Source: Diphasiastrum complanatum (Eukaryota; Streptophyta; Lycopodiopsida; Lycopodiales; Lycopodiaceae). Taken from it: a stretch of DNA of 64,000 nt. Made by a program: the position numbers and the translations under genes. The notes under the pieces were generated by a model, which saw only the letters and a list, made by a program, of their open reading frames with translations, was not told the DNA's origin and searched no databases. Shown one piece after another: positions 37,401 to 47,310 of the stretch. Numbering within the stretch: position 1 is the first letter of the stretch; every line of letters begins with the position of its first letter. The stretch spans positions 23,420,285 to 23,484,284 of the forward strand of contig CM055104.1 of NCBI GenBank assembly GCA_029204225.1. Direction: 5' to 3'.

Positions 37401-40400
37401 CTTTTACAAGTGATATTTCTTGGACTTTGAATTGACGCTAGAAAGTGAGAGATCAAACTAATTAGATCAGTTGAACATTCTTGAAATTTTGAGAATGAAA
37501 ATTGGAGTAATAACTTAGTGAACCAATATCTTATGAGTTTTTGACAAATCAAATTAAGGCTCATATGCTTGGAGCATATGGTAAACATGCAAAGCGAATA
37601 ACGTAAACTTTCACTAATGTTGTTTGCTTAGAAATTTGATCGATAAGCAAAATGGAAAGGTAACTTTTTTTGACTTTATAAAAGTTGTGTTCAGGTACAA
37701 TTCCTTTATCTGTATGTTTAGATTCTTGTAAAATCTTGTTATTATGGTCTACTAATTACAGAATATGATATCTATTGATGAGTGATCCTCTACACCTTGG
37801 GTAGAAGATGGTCCAGCTTGCATGTATGATATCAAGTACCTCATGAGAAATTATGAAAATCTTTGAGGTATACTTTAGTCAGAAAAAATCAAATGACAAG
37901 AAATAGAGCATTAAAAAAATTAAGAACAAAACTAAAAGAAAGAAGAAAACAAGAAGCAACTTCAAGAACTACTTAAATTTGTAAATTAACAAGGCATATA
38001 CGATAATAATAACTAATAACCAAGTAGCATTCTTAGCTCTAAATGAGAAATATTCATATCCAAAGAGGTCATCTACAACTACTCTTCATGCCCTTGATCT
38101 AGATGGTGTTCATGAGCCATGTGCTCAATGGGATGATGAGCCTACATATCCTAAGCACTCATGATATGTGCTCAATGGGACAACAAACCTACATATCTCA
38201 AGCATGCACGATATGCGTAGGAGGTACAATATAATGATCAATGTTATGAGGTTAACCTCTTGGTGCCTACAACTAGAATAGAGGCCACATGTTTAATTGA
38301 TGGTTCATGAGGCACCTGCATCTCTAATTCAGGTGCATCCATTTATTGACTCGAACCACTTGTTCATTCATACAATGTTCATTTGCTTGTTTCTACATTT
38401 GGAGTTGGGGTACGTGTTGAAGTTATGAATTTTAGTGTTTTCCAGTTGCTTAACATTCACTATGATATTCAAAGCACTCAATAGTCTTATCACATACTAT
38501 CTCAACTATTATGAATTAAATTATTCGATTGATGGAAATTTATAAGAGATTCTTGCTATTGTTCTATCTTATGCATTGGTGGAGCTAATATCCATCGTTA
38601 TGTTGATTGGCATGCATGGTCCTTTTGGATGACTTGTGATGTCTTTGTACTTCCAGATGCTTTCCTACCCACTACTATAAGACATTCATCATATAGACAA
38701 CTAGCATGAATTACATTTGAGCTAGATCTTGATGATGTGAATTGGCAACTTTATAGATAACTCGATGTCTCTCTACACGTCACTTAATCTATCTATTCCT
38801 AACAATATGTGGAATTCTTGGTTGATGCGACTATCTTGGAATGTAGTTTCCCTATGTCCTTTTGAGGCTACTTAGCATCTATGGTCACTTTGAATACCTT
38901 AGGGGATCTATGTAGCTATGATGCATTCCCTTGGCACTCTTGATCTATCAAATTGACATAGTAGAAGCATGGTCATAAGTCTAGATTCCTCTTATACTAT
39001 TGTTTTCTTAGAGTGGCTTGGTATACATGTTGCTACCTTGGTAGGTTCATGAATAATTATCCTACTGCTTGCAGTACACCCTTATTTAACCTCATTGGCA
39101 TTCTTGGATAATGCAATCTATTGGGGTGCACAACTAGTGTTGATGTCTATATTTTCCTATTCTACTCTTCAATTATCAAGACGAGGCATGGTGGTTTGAG
39201 GTTCGGAGAGAGACTTGCTCATTTTTACTGGAGCATCATCGTTATCAAACTCCACTCCTGACATTCTTCATGATTCCTTCGGGCTGTCACTGTAGCTTGA
39301 TAAAGCTTCATGTAGTGTAGCAATTAACATGGATCTTTTTGTAGTTACTTATTCAATATATGCACTTTTTCAAAATCCAAGACATTACAACCTGCATTGA
39401 GGGCAATGTGTCGACTTGTAGAAGTACTGGGAATATATAGACAACATTAGGCACATAGTCCTATTGATTAGTCGAGGGGACCATTTATCAGCCATAAGCT
39501 TTTAAAGTGACATCTAAAGGCTTGTTGCTCCATTGTCGAATTTGCCAGCCCTAACCTAGTAGGCTTCTTAAAGGTTTTTCTAAGGAGTTCTAGGGTGATG
39601 TAACTAGCATCCTTGCAATCATTCTATAACTTATGATTTGATTACTCAAATTTTTTTTGGAGACTAATTGTACGAGATCAACCGTTGAATGTTTATGATC
39701 TTCATTCAATAGCCACATTGGAGAAGTTCATCAACTTCATGATTTATGGTCTACTGTTCTTATGTGATGTGAAATCTATGAATTTATTTCTAACATTTCC
39801 ATAGTCACCAACTAAGGTGTAATATTTAGCTTCATTCGCAAGCTAGTCAAGCAGCTATTTGTTTTGAGAAGGCTAGAACTCATGTAGTTTAAAATCGGGG
39901 TCTTATTTTGTGACAAACAAAGTTGTTAAGCTTTGATATATAAACCTTGATTCCACTATTAAAAAATATATATCAAGATACATTATCAATTAGGTCATGA
40001 AGTCAATTGCTCATAAAACAATGATGCTAATCTATTGTGAAGGGTTGACTGTTGCAAATAATTTCACAAAATCCAAAAACCTTCTCAAAAACTTGTTAAT
40101 CTTACAAAGAAAAGCTTGTTCGGATACAAAAAAAGGAGTAGTGATAGATCATTGTTATGCAGACACCTTCAACAAAGCAAATAGGCATCAAAGTGAGTTT
40201 AGCAACTTGCTCCTTGAGGTGAATTGAAACCCTAAAACATTCGAAAAGCTTCAATGTCTATAAAACTTTGTTGGCATTCATTGTTCATCATGTGGTTTGT
40301 TGATCTTATGCAATAATTTACTCTACATTGTAGGCATAATCCTTTCCTATACTCATATTTACTAATATTTTCTCATGTTGTAAGTTGTGCTACATCAAAC

Positions 40401-40643
40401 GTTGTATCCTTGATTGTACTGCTGCATAGTTGTGTTTTGCAACACAGCCAAGCTAATTACCAGAGAGAATAAAAATATAAATATAGACTCTTAGACTTCT
40501 AGCCAATGCATTTCAGTATCATAATTCTCACTAAGGATCTTTAGTTCTACTCATACTTCCTTACCTCAAGGTCATAAGAGAATAATGATGCTCTTTGTAC
40601 ATCATTTGGACATTTATGGTACTTTTCCAAAATCTCTTTCATA
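22295..40643 (-). CDS. MIKC-type MADS-box transcription factor, exons 2-7 (partial gene)
   Basis: Six minus-strand exons join into one open frame of 160 codons ending in TAG at 22297-22295. Exon 2 (79 nt) carries the end of the MADS/intervening region (MKEILEKYHKCPNDVQRASL). Exon 3 (53 nt) and exon 4 (100 nt) carry the keratin-like K domain (HMLGEELSDLNLNELEELER, then QLDVGLSLIRLKK). Exons 5 and 6 (42 nt each) encode NEVLLDQINDLKKK and ESTLLEENQVLCRK, and exon 7 the variable C-terminal region. Leu spacing in the K domain fits the amphipathic helices used for dimer and tetramer formation. Proteins of this family bind CArG boxes in the nucleus and control development. All introns are GT-AG. Exon 1, with the DNA-binding MADS domain, was not found. 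Subfamily is uncertain: K-domain wording recalls TM8-, SVP- or gymnosperm-type members, but I cannot decide. Intron 2 is 16,965 bp. Confidence 0.88.
22594..22635 (-). other. MADS-box gene exon 6
   Basis: 42 nt, phase 0, ESTLLEENQVLCRK. Acceptor ...caacag, donor gtaactg. 42 nt is the usual length of this exon. Confidence 0.88.
23117..23158 (-). other. MADS-box gene exon 5
   Basis: 42 nt, phase 0, NEVLLDQINDLKKK. Acceptor tttgcag, donor gtacatg. Confidence 0.9.
23312..23411 (-). other. MADS-box gene exon 4 (K domain)
   Basis: Exactly 100 nt, the conserved length. It starts with the last base of a split Arg codon and encodes HMLGEELSDLNLNELEELER and QLDVGLSLIRLKK. Acceptor gttcacag, donor gtaaaag. 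Confidence 0.92.
23547..23599 (-). other. MADS-box gene exon 3 (start of K domain)
   Basis: 53 nt, phase 0 at its start, FQHEAAKQELDRCNQTNR ending in a split Arg codon. Most family members have 62-65 nt here, so this copy is shorter by three or four codons. Acceptor ctgccag, donor gtaccag. Confidence 0.85.
24130..25420 (-). pseudogene. Gypsy integrase and chromodomain relic (element M) in MADS intron 2
   Basis: The minus strand shows integrase-core fragments (VRWVIVDHVQKLATF, then ERTNQTTEIMLHAY, then ERYLSIVEFSYKSHKHSASR). Farther along, near 24160-24310, come VSHLRRLNASLL and a chromodomain-like stretch (HRLIILEYLIRWKG, then SLDDDSWENVESL). A chromodomain after integrase marks the chromovirus group of Ty3/gypsy, where it directs insertion to chromatin. 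Many stops and shifts indicate an old copy. No LTR was identified. Confidence 0.65.
25421..26500. other. Gene-free intron sequence
   Basis: Open frames at 25454-25669 and 25981-26220 have no recognisable protein content. I see no structured repeat. Confidence 0.4.
26521..27200 (+). pseudogene. Gypsy gag relic, element H
   Basis: An N-terminal helix (EEVAAKVDTMEIVLRQILEK) and LPSIKDLKPPTYTGAVD start gag. Frames then shift through an NQAMQAWTSLKQGNVSVQEY-like stretch to VEGLCENLLPFVRKEQAPSL and YRALQMALCYEDGKK, the usual C-terminal gag region before the knuckle. Confidence 0.7.
27241..27610 (+). pseudogene. Gypsy zinc knuckle and protease relic, element H
   Basis: LCFGCLGKTSRSSRVDEC keeps the spacing of a knuckle but lacks its His. 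VLILFDTGSSHNVINS at about 27440-27490 is an intact-looking aspartic protease active-site motif (DTG). Confidence 0.75.
27777..29220 (+). pseudogene. Gypsy reverse transcriptase and RNase H relic, element H
   Basis: The pre-RT region (VFMNELPFVLPPKRNVEHRI, then DLIPGSSPMNRSPYRMIL) is followed by fingers/palm in shifted frames. NFVDDIPVYS near 28470-28500 corresponds to the catalytic YxDD box with Phe-Val-Asp-Asp. The thumb (LKALRGFLGLAVFYRKNYSH) and RNase H (VVEMDASDIVVGAVMMQEGR, then YPAHEKELYAIIHTLKAL) follow. At least six stops or shifts break it. Confidence 0.8.
29209..29740 (+). pseudogene. Gypsy integrase N-terminal relic, element H
   Basis: CHDSPSVVILVWIGP-like remnants of the zinc-binding domain come first, then VTHCLKCQVNKAEKIKTPQV and RWGSISMEFVTTL (first catalytic Asp replaced by Glu). 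In a shifted frame, IEYVFRLHGLPSNV follows, where the element ends. Confidence 0.7.
29743..29862. repeat. Two-copy tandem repeat, period 76
   Basis: ctcactgggacatttggtcc...gtgacacatgtca at 29743 recurs as ctcagtgggacacttggtct...gtgacacatatca at 29819. It lies directly after the end of element H. Confidence 0.7.
29863..31452. other. Gene-free intron sequence
   Basis: No supported gene, LTR or inverted repeat. Short open frames near 30576, 30956 and 31192 have no recognisable content. Confidence 0.4.
31453..31704. repeat. Two-copy tandem repeat, period 126
   Basis: tgcatgaaggattcggaata... at 31453 is repeated from 31579 with only a few substitutions over the full 126 bp, so the duplication is recent. 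Confidence 0.92.
31705..32440. other. Gene-free intron sequence
   Basis: Nothing recognisable on either strand. Confidence 0.4.
32441..32498. repeat. Perfect 24-bp inverted repeat with 10-base loop
   Basis: 32441-32464 (atttagcatgtgtggccatt then tcat) is exactly complementary to 32475-32498. It lies at the left edge of a gypsy integrase relic; the right arm may be part of that relic and the left arm an inverted copy of it. Confidence 0.95.
32490..32960 (+). pseudogene. Gypsy integrase relic in MADS intron 2
   Basis: YWWPTPSKDSHDHVKHW (end of the zinc domain), KVVGPIHPASITHKSYIIVT (first catalytic Asp lost), FTKWIEA, then LVKGNAKETVLFILEQVLGR, ELVLDRGTRFLNKTIENLTN (second Asp region) and a degraded third region. 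The wording is closest to Tat-like gypsy integrases. At least one frameshift is near 32725. Confidence 0.75.
33183..33780 (-). pseudogene. Copia gag relic in MADS intron 2
   Basis: The minus strand reads MIGVELRPNMTPTNMRAYDK, then ITHIIDVVMARSAWEALRTQ and YESMNPSRMMFLKTKLNTR, the UBN2-type copia gag. KLDGMSNYNIWKKK lies upstream in another frame. It is frameshifted near 33600-33660. No knuckle follows, and the downstream part (33000-33250) is unclear. Confidence 0.7.
33790..38118. other. Gene-free intron sequence
   Basis: AT-rich. No supported gene on either strand. Open frames at 34168-34356 (minus) and 35713-35901 (plus) have no recognisable content. Some of it may be very old retroelement sequence. 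Confidence 0.35.
38119..38213. repeat. Two-copy tandem repeat, period about 48
   Basis: atgtgctcaatgggatgatg...catgat is followed by atgtgctcaatgggacaaca...cacgat. Confidence 0.65.
38214..40564. other. Gene-free intron sequence
   Basis: Nothing recognisable. The 76-codon frame at 39997-40227 has no family features. Confidence 0.35.
40565..40643 (-). other. MADS-box gene exon 2
   Basis: Exactly 79 nt, the conserved length for this exon. It starts with the last base of a split Ser codon, then MKEILEKYHKCPNDVQRASL and FSYDLE. Acceptor atggacag, donor gtaagg. It lies 17 kb from exon 3. The short (CT)n at 40754-40774 is in the intron just upstream. Confidence 0.85.
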
Positions 40644-41504
40644 CTGTCCATAATGCAATAAGTGAAGTTAGCAATGCAACAAACATTTAATGTTTCAGGG
40701 AAAAAACACACAAGGAACAATAACACAATGTGTATCTTATGACTTGAGCATCTTTCTCTCTCTCTCTCTCTCTCCATACATACATAGAGAATGTACACAT
40801 ACATATAAATAGCTTACACATGCTTACACGCACACACAAACCCACCATAAATGCTGACCGCTGGCATTGAACGCATCGCAAGAAATGCAATTAGGAATAT
40901 TTGGAACGTGTTGTTTTTTTTTTCACTTCTTTTTGGTTTTTTTGATGTTTTAGCTATTATTTGGGATTTGTAGATATTTTTAGACTTCAAAAAATTTGTT
41001 AATTATTCAATTTTCAGAGATTTGTTTTAAAGGATTTCCACAATGCTCATACCAAAATGTGAATGCGTTCTACTACATCTAGGATACACATCTTTATTTA
41101 TGTAGGTAATACTTATGTATCATAGTTGCACTAATGAATCTAGAATTGTGATTCAAATTGCGATTCACGAATCATTGTCCAGAAAATCAGCGATTTGCTA
41201 CGAATGGTTTTTTCTTTTTAAAACAATATATGGATATCAATAGAGAGAGGAAAATTAGAGGATTGCAGATAGACAATGTTTCAGTGGATTCTGGTCCGCC
41301 ACAAGCAGTTAGGTAAAATATTGATTTGTTGCATGAACCTGAGTGACAAAAATTCTAGATATGCTGTTGAACGGACATTTAGCACCGAACCTTATTGAAA
41401 CGCATTGAAATGCACACTGAACCATGTCAAACCCTAGCCTTACCGAAAAAAGCTAAACTGTTCTGCTGGCTATCTGCTATCTATCAAGGTCAAAATGAGT
41501 AAGA

Positions 41505-41580
41505 AACCATATTGAATCATACTGAACCATACTGAATCGTACTGAATCCTGGTTGAAACCATAATGAACCATACTAAAGA
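41505..41580. repeat. Minisatellite-like (gaaccatactgaatc)n tract, copy 1
   Basis: Short units such as gaaccatactgaatcgtact are repeated. The same tract occurs at 44400-44505. The two copies flank element E on the outer side of its two microsatellites. Confidence 0.75.
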
Positions 41581-41592
41581 GATACGACACAT

Positions 41593-41594
<2 letters not shown>

Positions 41595-41650
<56 letters not shown>
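41595..41650. repeat. (CT)n microsatellite abutting copia 5' LTR
   Basis: 56 bp of CT, ending one base before the LTR sequence of element E. Confidence 0.97.
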
Positions 41651-41656
<6 letters not shown>

Positions 41657-42288
41657 AATTGCCAAAAATTGGCAAATCTAGCTTGATCAAAAACCATGTA
41701 GTATAATGTAAATTTTGTACATAAGTGCATTCCACACATGTGAGGCCAAGATACCACATGGCAATACACTCCTAATGTAGGTTAGGTCAATTCCATAGGG
41801 TTAGTCATGTCATTTTGGTAGTGATTCCTAGTTTATAGGACCTAAATCCTAAATTTAAGGTGAGAAATTGACCAACTAGCTATCTACCAAGCATGACTCT
41901 AGGAAATAGACTAGGGTTTCATTTTAGGGCAAAAAGGCTGAGTTAACTTCCTTATTACATGCTGGAAATCCACCTAACTTCACAAAGGAAGTCGAATTTG
42001 CTATGTATTCCAACCTCCCATAGTGAGAAAATAGAATATTTTTGGAGCTCATTGGCAATCTCAAGCTACTTCACTATGTACATTGAGTTTTTGTGATCAA
42101 AATGCAACCAAATCAATTTCTACTTGTTTCTCAGCTTGAAGGCCGTCCTACAGCCTGTAGTACACACGTGTGGGCTCAGATTTCAATGTTGATCAATGCT
42201 TTTGATTGTTAATGCTTGTTGTTTGTCAAATTGCCAATCTAAATCAACTTTTTTGTGTCTAGTTTTTTGATAGATTGTTGGTTGTCCA
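41651..42288 (+). repeat. 5' LTR (or LTR part) of element E
   Basis: About 638 bp shared with 43652-44289; the first 290 bp or so are also at 18995-19280. Confidence 0.8.
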
Positions 42289-42559
42289 CATGTGTGGGCA
42301 CCTTCGAACCTGCATTTAATGCATGGTATTCATTTCATCCAAAGAAATTCAATTTGTGAGCTTTTGATGTACTTTTTGGTGGAAATCTTAGGATAAGCTA
42401 CCAAGATTGAGTGCCATGCATTGATTAGATTTGACTTAGGGTCATGAGATCTAATTAATCTAGGCTGAAATAAGGTCCTCTAAACTTGTTTTACAGGCCT
42501 TGAAAGTACATCAAAAAGTGTGAGGGAGATTTAGTCATGTTATTGTCCAAAAATAGCCA

Positions 42560-42905
42560 ATATTGGCAAGATTTGATTGTAAGTAGATTTCACATCATCT
42601 TATCTTCATTCCAACTTTGTGAGAGTGCTAGAACTGAGATTATAAGTCCATTTGTTGGATTAGAAATCTAATTTGACTGAAACACTACAAGAGAGAGACC
42701 TTAGTGAGTTTCTAGGGACAATCAAATCCATTTCTTGGCAAGATTTGTTTGAAAGTAGTTTTCACTTCATCTTATCTTCATTCCAGCTTTGTGAGGGAGT
42801 GATAGAATTGTGATTATAAGTCCATTTATTGGATTAGAAATAATATTTGAGTGAAACACTGCAAGTGTGAGACCTTTGTAAGTTTCAAGTCAATCAAACC
42901 TTTGT
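42560..42905 (+). repeat. Tandem duplication in the leader of element E, period about 175
   Basis: ttggcaagatttgNttg...gagaccttNgt occurs from about 42565 and again from about 42738, with roughly 85% identity by eye. Confidence 0.7.
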
Positions 42906-42918
42906 AGAAGTCACTAGT

Positions 42919-43560
42919 AAGATGGGATCTGCTGGAACATACCTTCTAGAACCTAGTGAGAGATTGAATTTTACAAATTACGCTATTTGGAAGGTTAGGA
43001 TGGAGTCACTTTTGGTGCTCCAGACCTTTATGATTTTCTGATTGAGGATGAAGATGAACCTCTAAGTGCACAAGAATTAGTGAGATACAAAAAGAGATCT
43101 AGGCTAGCACTTCATTGTGTGAAAATGAATGTGAGCAATGATCTTTTAAGGGAAGTATCATCATGTAAAAGTGCTAAAGAGGCTTGGGAGTCTTTAAAAT
43201 CAATATATGAATCTAGTAATACTTCGAGGGTTCTCATGCTTAGAAATCAGATTTTGCAAAGCATGAAAATAAGTGAGGAGAGTGCACATGATTATGTACT
43301 CAGAATCAATCTTATTCAATTCATTGATGGTTTGGAGTCAAGTGAAGTGGAGAAGGAAGCTCCATGACCCAAGGACCCAAGAAGAACCATGAGTATCAAG
43401 ATGGAGCCATCAAGGCTCAATCATATGGATCAAGCAAGGCAAGTTGTCTTTGGCAACATTATGTATGCACTTAATAGTTTAATTGATGTATCTTCAAGTG
43501 CACAAAATGCCTTGGAATCCATGGCTTGGCATGATGTTTAGTTTTGAAGTGTGCTACTTG
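42919..43560 (+). pseudogene. Copia gag and linker relic, element E
   Basis: ATG at 42919 (MGSAGTYLLEPSERLNFTNY, then AIWKVRMESLLVL). A frameshift near 43020 leads to LSAQELVRYKKRSRLALHCV, CKSAKEAWESLKSIYESSNT and SAHDYVLRI. At about 43310 it jumps to LIQFIDGLESSEVEKEAP, the linker found near the end of integrase in element D, then to VSSSAQNALESMAWHDV. The deletion removed the whole catalytic part of pol. Confidence 0.75.
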
Positions 43561-43639
43561 CCTTGTTTGTAGCTGGATTTTTTAGACACTTTTAAAAGCT
43601 TTCATTCGTCTATTAAGAGAGTTGTAAATAGATCAAGCT

Positions 43640-43651
43640 AAATTTGAGGAG
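43640..43651 (+). other. Polypurine tract of element E
   Basis: aaatttgaggag directly precedes the 3' LTR start TGTGAAG, as in other plant copia elements. Confidence 0.7.
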
Positions 43652-44289
43652 TGTGAAGAATTGCCAAAAATTGGCACGCGATTGATCAAAAACCATGTAG
43701 TATAATGTAAATTTTGTACATAAGTGGATTCCACACATGTGAGGCCAAGATGCCACATGGGAATCCACTCCTAATGTAGGTTAAGTCAAGTCCATAGGGT
43801 TGGTCATGTCATTTTGGTAGTGATTCCTAGTTTATAGGACCTAAATCCTAGATTTCAGGTGAAAATTGACCAACTAGCTATCTACCAAGCATGACTCTAG
43901 GAAATAGACTAGGGAATAGACTAGGGTTTCATTTTAGGGAAAAAAAGGCTGAGTAAGCTTCCTTATTATATGCTGGAAATCCACCTGACTTCACAAAGGA
44001 AGTCGAATTTGCTATGTATTCCAAGCTCCCATAGTGAGAAGATAGAATATTTTTGCAGCTCATTGGCAATCTCAAACTCGTTCACTATGTACATTGAGTT
44101 TTTGTGATCCAAATGCAACCAAATCAATTTGTTCTTGTTTCTCAGCTTGAAGGCCATACTACAACCTGTAGTACACACGTGTGGGCTCAGATTTCAATGT
44201 TGATCAATGCTTTTGATTGTTAATGCTTGTTGTTTGTCAAATTGCCAATCTAGATCAACTTTTTTGTGTCTAGTTTTTTGATAGATTGT
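43652..44289 (+). repeat. 3' LTR (or LTR part) of element E
   Basis: It matches 41651-42288 and contains a small extra duplication (actagggaataga near 43910). It is followed after 43 bp by (CT)n. Confidence 0.8.
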
Positions 44290-44328
44290 TTAGCAAGCAT
44301 CCAATCACTCTTGTGGATATTTTGTAGA

Positions 44329-44332
<4 letters not shown>

Positions 44333-44391
<59 letters not shown>
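44333..44391. repeat. (CT)n microsatellite after copia 3' LTR
   Basis: About 59 bp of CT. Confidence 0.97.
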
Positions 44392-44393
<2 letters not shown>

Positions 44394-44399
44394 ATCTGA

Positions 44400-44505
44400 A
44401 ATCACAAGAAACCGAATTGAAATCACAAGGAACCATATTGAATCACACTGAACCATACTGAATCGTACTAAACCATGTTGAACCATAATGAACCATACTG
44501 AGCTT
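44400..44505. repeat. Minisatellite-like (gaaccatactgaatc)n tract, copy 2
   Basis: It matches 41505-41580 in the same orientation. Confidence 0.75.
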
Positions 44506-44679
44506 GTGGCAGATGCGCAAAAGAAACATCATATATAAGATCAGGCCACATGGCACTGTAAATGGAGTACAATAATGTCTGATGGACATAATAAAAAGTA
44601 AAATATAACTAAGACTAGTCATGTTTGTGCTGGCTAAACCAAGGGAGTCCATAGATGAATCCGAGGGAACCATGAGCTG

Positions 44680-46808
44680 TGGTGAGCCTCTTCCTCTGCT
44701 GCTCCTGCCTTTGCCTTTGCTGCCAGTGCTTCCTCCAGTTCCCCCCGTACATCTGGCTATCTCCCCCCCTCATGTGCCTCTCTGGCTGCCCCTACCTCTA
44801 GTACCCAATGGTGGTCTCCCTTTGATTTTGCATGTCTACGTATCGGGACCGTGTAGTCCTAAACCGTGGGATGGCCCTACCCATTGGGACGATGCTTGGC
44901 CAATGGCCTCCTGTGATGCTCCGCTCTGCTTGACATAAATTTTACTCAAACCTCCCTCACGGAACCCTTGGCTCACCCCTAGCCCTAGTCAAAGGGATGG
45001 CTGGCTCCTCCTGTGTCTCTGCGTCTGGGTCCACCAAGAGATCAGCCAAGTCATTCCCCTGTGCCTCTCCTCCCCTCACTTCCTCCTCGTCTCGCTCTGT
45101 ATCCCGCTCCTCTACCCACTCCTCCTCCAGATAGTCATCCCTGAGCTCCTCTCCCCCCCTTGAGCCCTCATCACTCCCCTCCTCAGGCCCTCTCCCGCCC
45201 CCTAGTTGCGCTCCTCTGTCACCATAAAGTGCATGCCTCAGCCTCAGCCTGCCTATACATCTATCTATGTATGTCATCATCCAGCTCCTCCTGTGTAAGT
45301 GGTGCCCGAGGAGCAGCAACTGACGAGTCAACCATGCAGGAGTCAGGGTTCGCCTGCAACCACAAACATACAGTTTTGACAAGTGAGTAACTTGCGATTC
45401 AAGCACAACAAAAGCAGTTCAATGTGTCAAAAAATAGCTCGAACATCAAAGTCTGCAATGACTCACCTCAATCAACTTGGCACCCTATGCACATGTGCGC
45501 CTCAACATCCGTCCGTTGGAGATCACAAACACCAATCGCCTACGCTAGTCCATCAATAGAATGTTCCTCTTATTTCTAGGTGTTCCAATTCCGCTTGCAT
45601 GCGGATGTTGAGAACAGCCCTATGCGAGGACTATGTCGCAACCAATTGTCGCAGGTCATTGGTGCTACGCCCATGGATGCTCCACCACGTCACGGGCCTC
45701 AGCTGATTCTCCCTCAACCAACACTACTCTCGATCAAATGGTCCTTGGCTCCACTCAAAAGTCACTAGTTATCGCCCTATGTTCCTGAGCATTGGACCTG
45801 TTGGCAAAACAACCATGGTATGCATCAGTCCATAGATTTCATTGAGTACGGCCCACAAACTCATTGAGTATAGATATGTGCAGAGGACTAAGATAGGTGG
45901 GTATACTTGGGCCAAGTCATACATGCTCAGTGTACTCCAACCATCCTATGTGGAGCTCTGGGTCATCCTCATATCTGGAAAAGGTGCAACATGGATGGGT
46001 CGGTGGAAGTAGTCTCATCTGCTCTCCCAGATCTGCATGATCATATCCTTCGTGACATACAAATTGCAATCATCAGTTGTCAGTGTGTCATAGCACAAAA
46101 GAAACTTCGAAATGCAACGAACTTGAATCAGATATATTACAAGATATTGGAGCCATACCTATCATCGTCCAAGTCACATTTGTGGATCGCCTCGCCGATG
46201 TAGTCCATGAACTTGTATATCAGACCGAGAGTTCAAACCTCACGGTCTACAAGCCGCAACACATAGAAAATGGGTCATACGACCCCCACAAGCTCTGTTG
46301 CTTGGCTCCTAAAATCCTCACCTTACAAGGTGGCCTGGAAATGCGCATATGCACTAATACTTCTGAAGGGCTGGAACTCATCACTAGCAACCATCCTCCA
46401 CAAATGGTCTTTCACTACCAACAGTCACTCCAAGACCAAGAAATAGTAGGCAAAGCACGTGGGTGCTAGCTTCCTCAAGTCCAGCGGCAAGAAGGTGCAA
46501 AACAAGTCCAACACACGCTTCTTCCTGGTAATAAAACTAACCACGCGCATGGCCTGAGACATGATTTGCCACACAAACTAACAACCAAAAGTTTAGAGAA
46601 ATGCCAAGTGGGGTTAGAAGCTAAGAGCAACATATGAAGCATTGTCAGATGGAAAATCAAGCGAAAATAACTATACTTGGCATATTCATGCAAGATCGCA
46701 GAGGTAGTGGATGAGGTCTATGGAATGTGCATCACATGGTGTCCACACAATGATGGGGTGCTCCTTTGTCAGAATCTCTCCCATTTGCTTGGAATTCATG
46801 GCATTGTC
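44680..46808 (-). pseudogene. hAT-superfamily transposase relic
   Basis: The minus strand begins at the gypsy LTR junction with TDNAMNSKQMGEILTKEHPI followed by VWTPCDAHSIDLI, the conserved catalytic-domain segment of plant hAT transposases. Farther on, VTWWSIHGRSTNDLRQLVAT and a degraded AEWNT are the hAT dimerisation region. An acidic tail (DDYLEEEWVEERDTERDEEE) and a Gly/Ser/Arg-rich C-terminus reach about 44680. Stops and frameshifts are scattered. The N-terminal half is missing because gypsy element J inserted here. Plus-strand frames over 45160-46470 are its shadows. Confidence 0.7.
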
Positions 46809-47289
46809 TGTCACAAGCAAGTCTCTCCAAGCTCGTGAACCCTAGAAGGTTGGTGTGTAGAATCAGCCTCCCAACCATAGGCACCCTCTCTTTGAGTCCT
46901 TCTACCTGCTATTCCTGTCAACTAGCACATGGCATCCACCTGTGGGTGATCAGTCCACTTGGCATGCATGACCCCTATGACTTGTGAATACTGAGTGACT
47001 CAAAGGGTACCACCCTCGTGCCCCGCCAAAGGCCTGTGACCTGCTTGGCCACCCTAACTACTTGTCGGCTAGCATCTTGTCATTGACGGCTAGGGTTCTG
47101 ACGGTCAAGACACACTGCATCTCTAACAGCTTGTCAGGTGGCCACACCGGATCACTGCTTGTGACGCATCGGTCCCTACTTGGGACAGATGTCCTTGTCG
47201 GTCACCAGCCCTTGCCAATACTTTGGCCTCAGGCCCTCTGGTGATTGGCCGTGCCGAGATCATGATAGAGCCATAACTAGGCCCTAACA
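46809..47289 (-). repeat. 3' LTR of element J
   Basis: 481 bp; on the minus strand it starts TGTTAGGGCCTAG and ends GCTTGTGACA. It is preceded by the purine tract gaggaggaaaaga (47291-47303). It matches 51335-51371 directly and 52705-53031 as reverse complement. Confidence 0.85.
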
Positions 47290-47310
47290 ATCTTTTCCTC
47301 CTCTGGCAAG

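Larger units (their letters stand above)
41651..44289 (+). mobile_element. Copia deletion derivative with two LTRs (element E)
   Basis: Direct repeats 41651-42288 and 43652-44289 are nearly identical and start tgtgaagaattgcc (the first copy lacks the initial bases). Between them are a leader with a tandem duplication, gag, a short linker region of pol and a PPT. Protease, integrase, reverse transcriptase and RNase H are gone. Both LTR copies lose similarity at the same point (about 42289 and 44290), so the true LTR end is unclear and no PBS was found. Confidence 0.75.

Noticed and set aside
45160-46469. Plus-strand reading frames of 76-130 codons
   Set aside because: They are antisense to the hAT transposase relic, whose minus strand has recognisable conserved segments.
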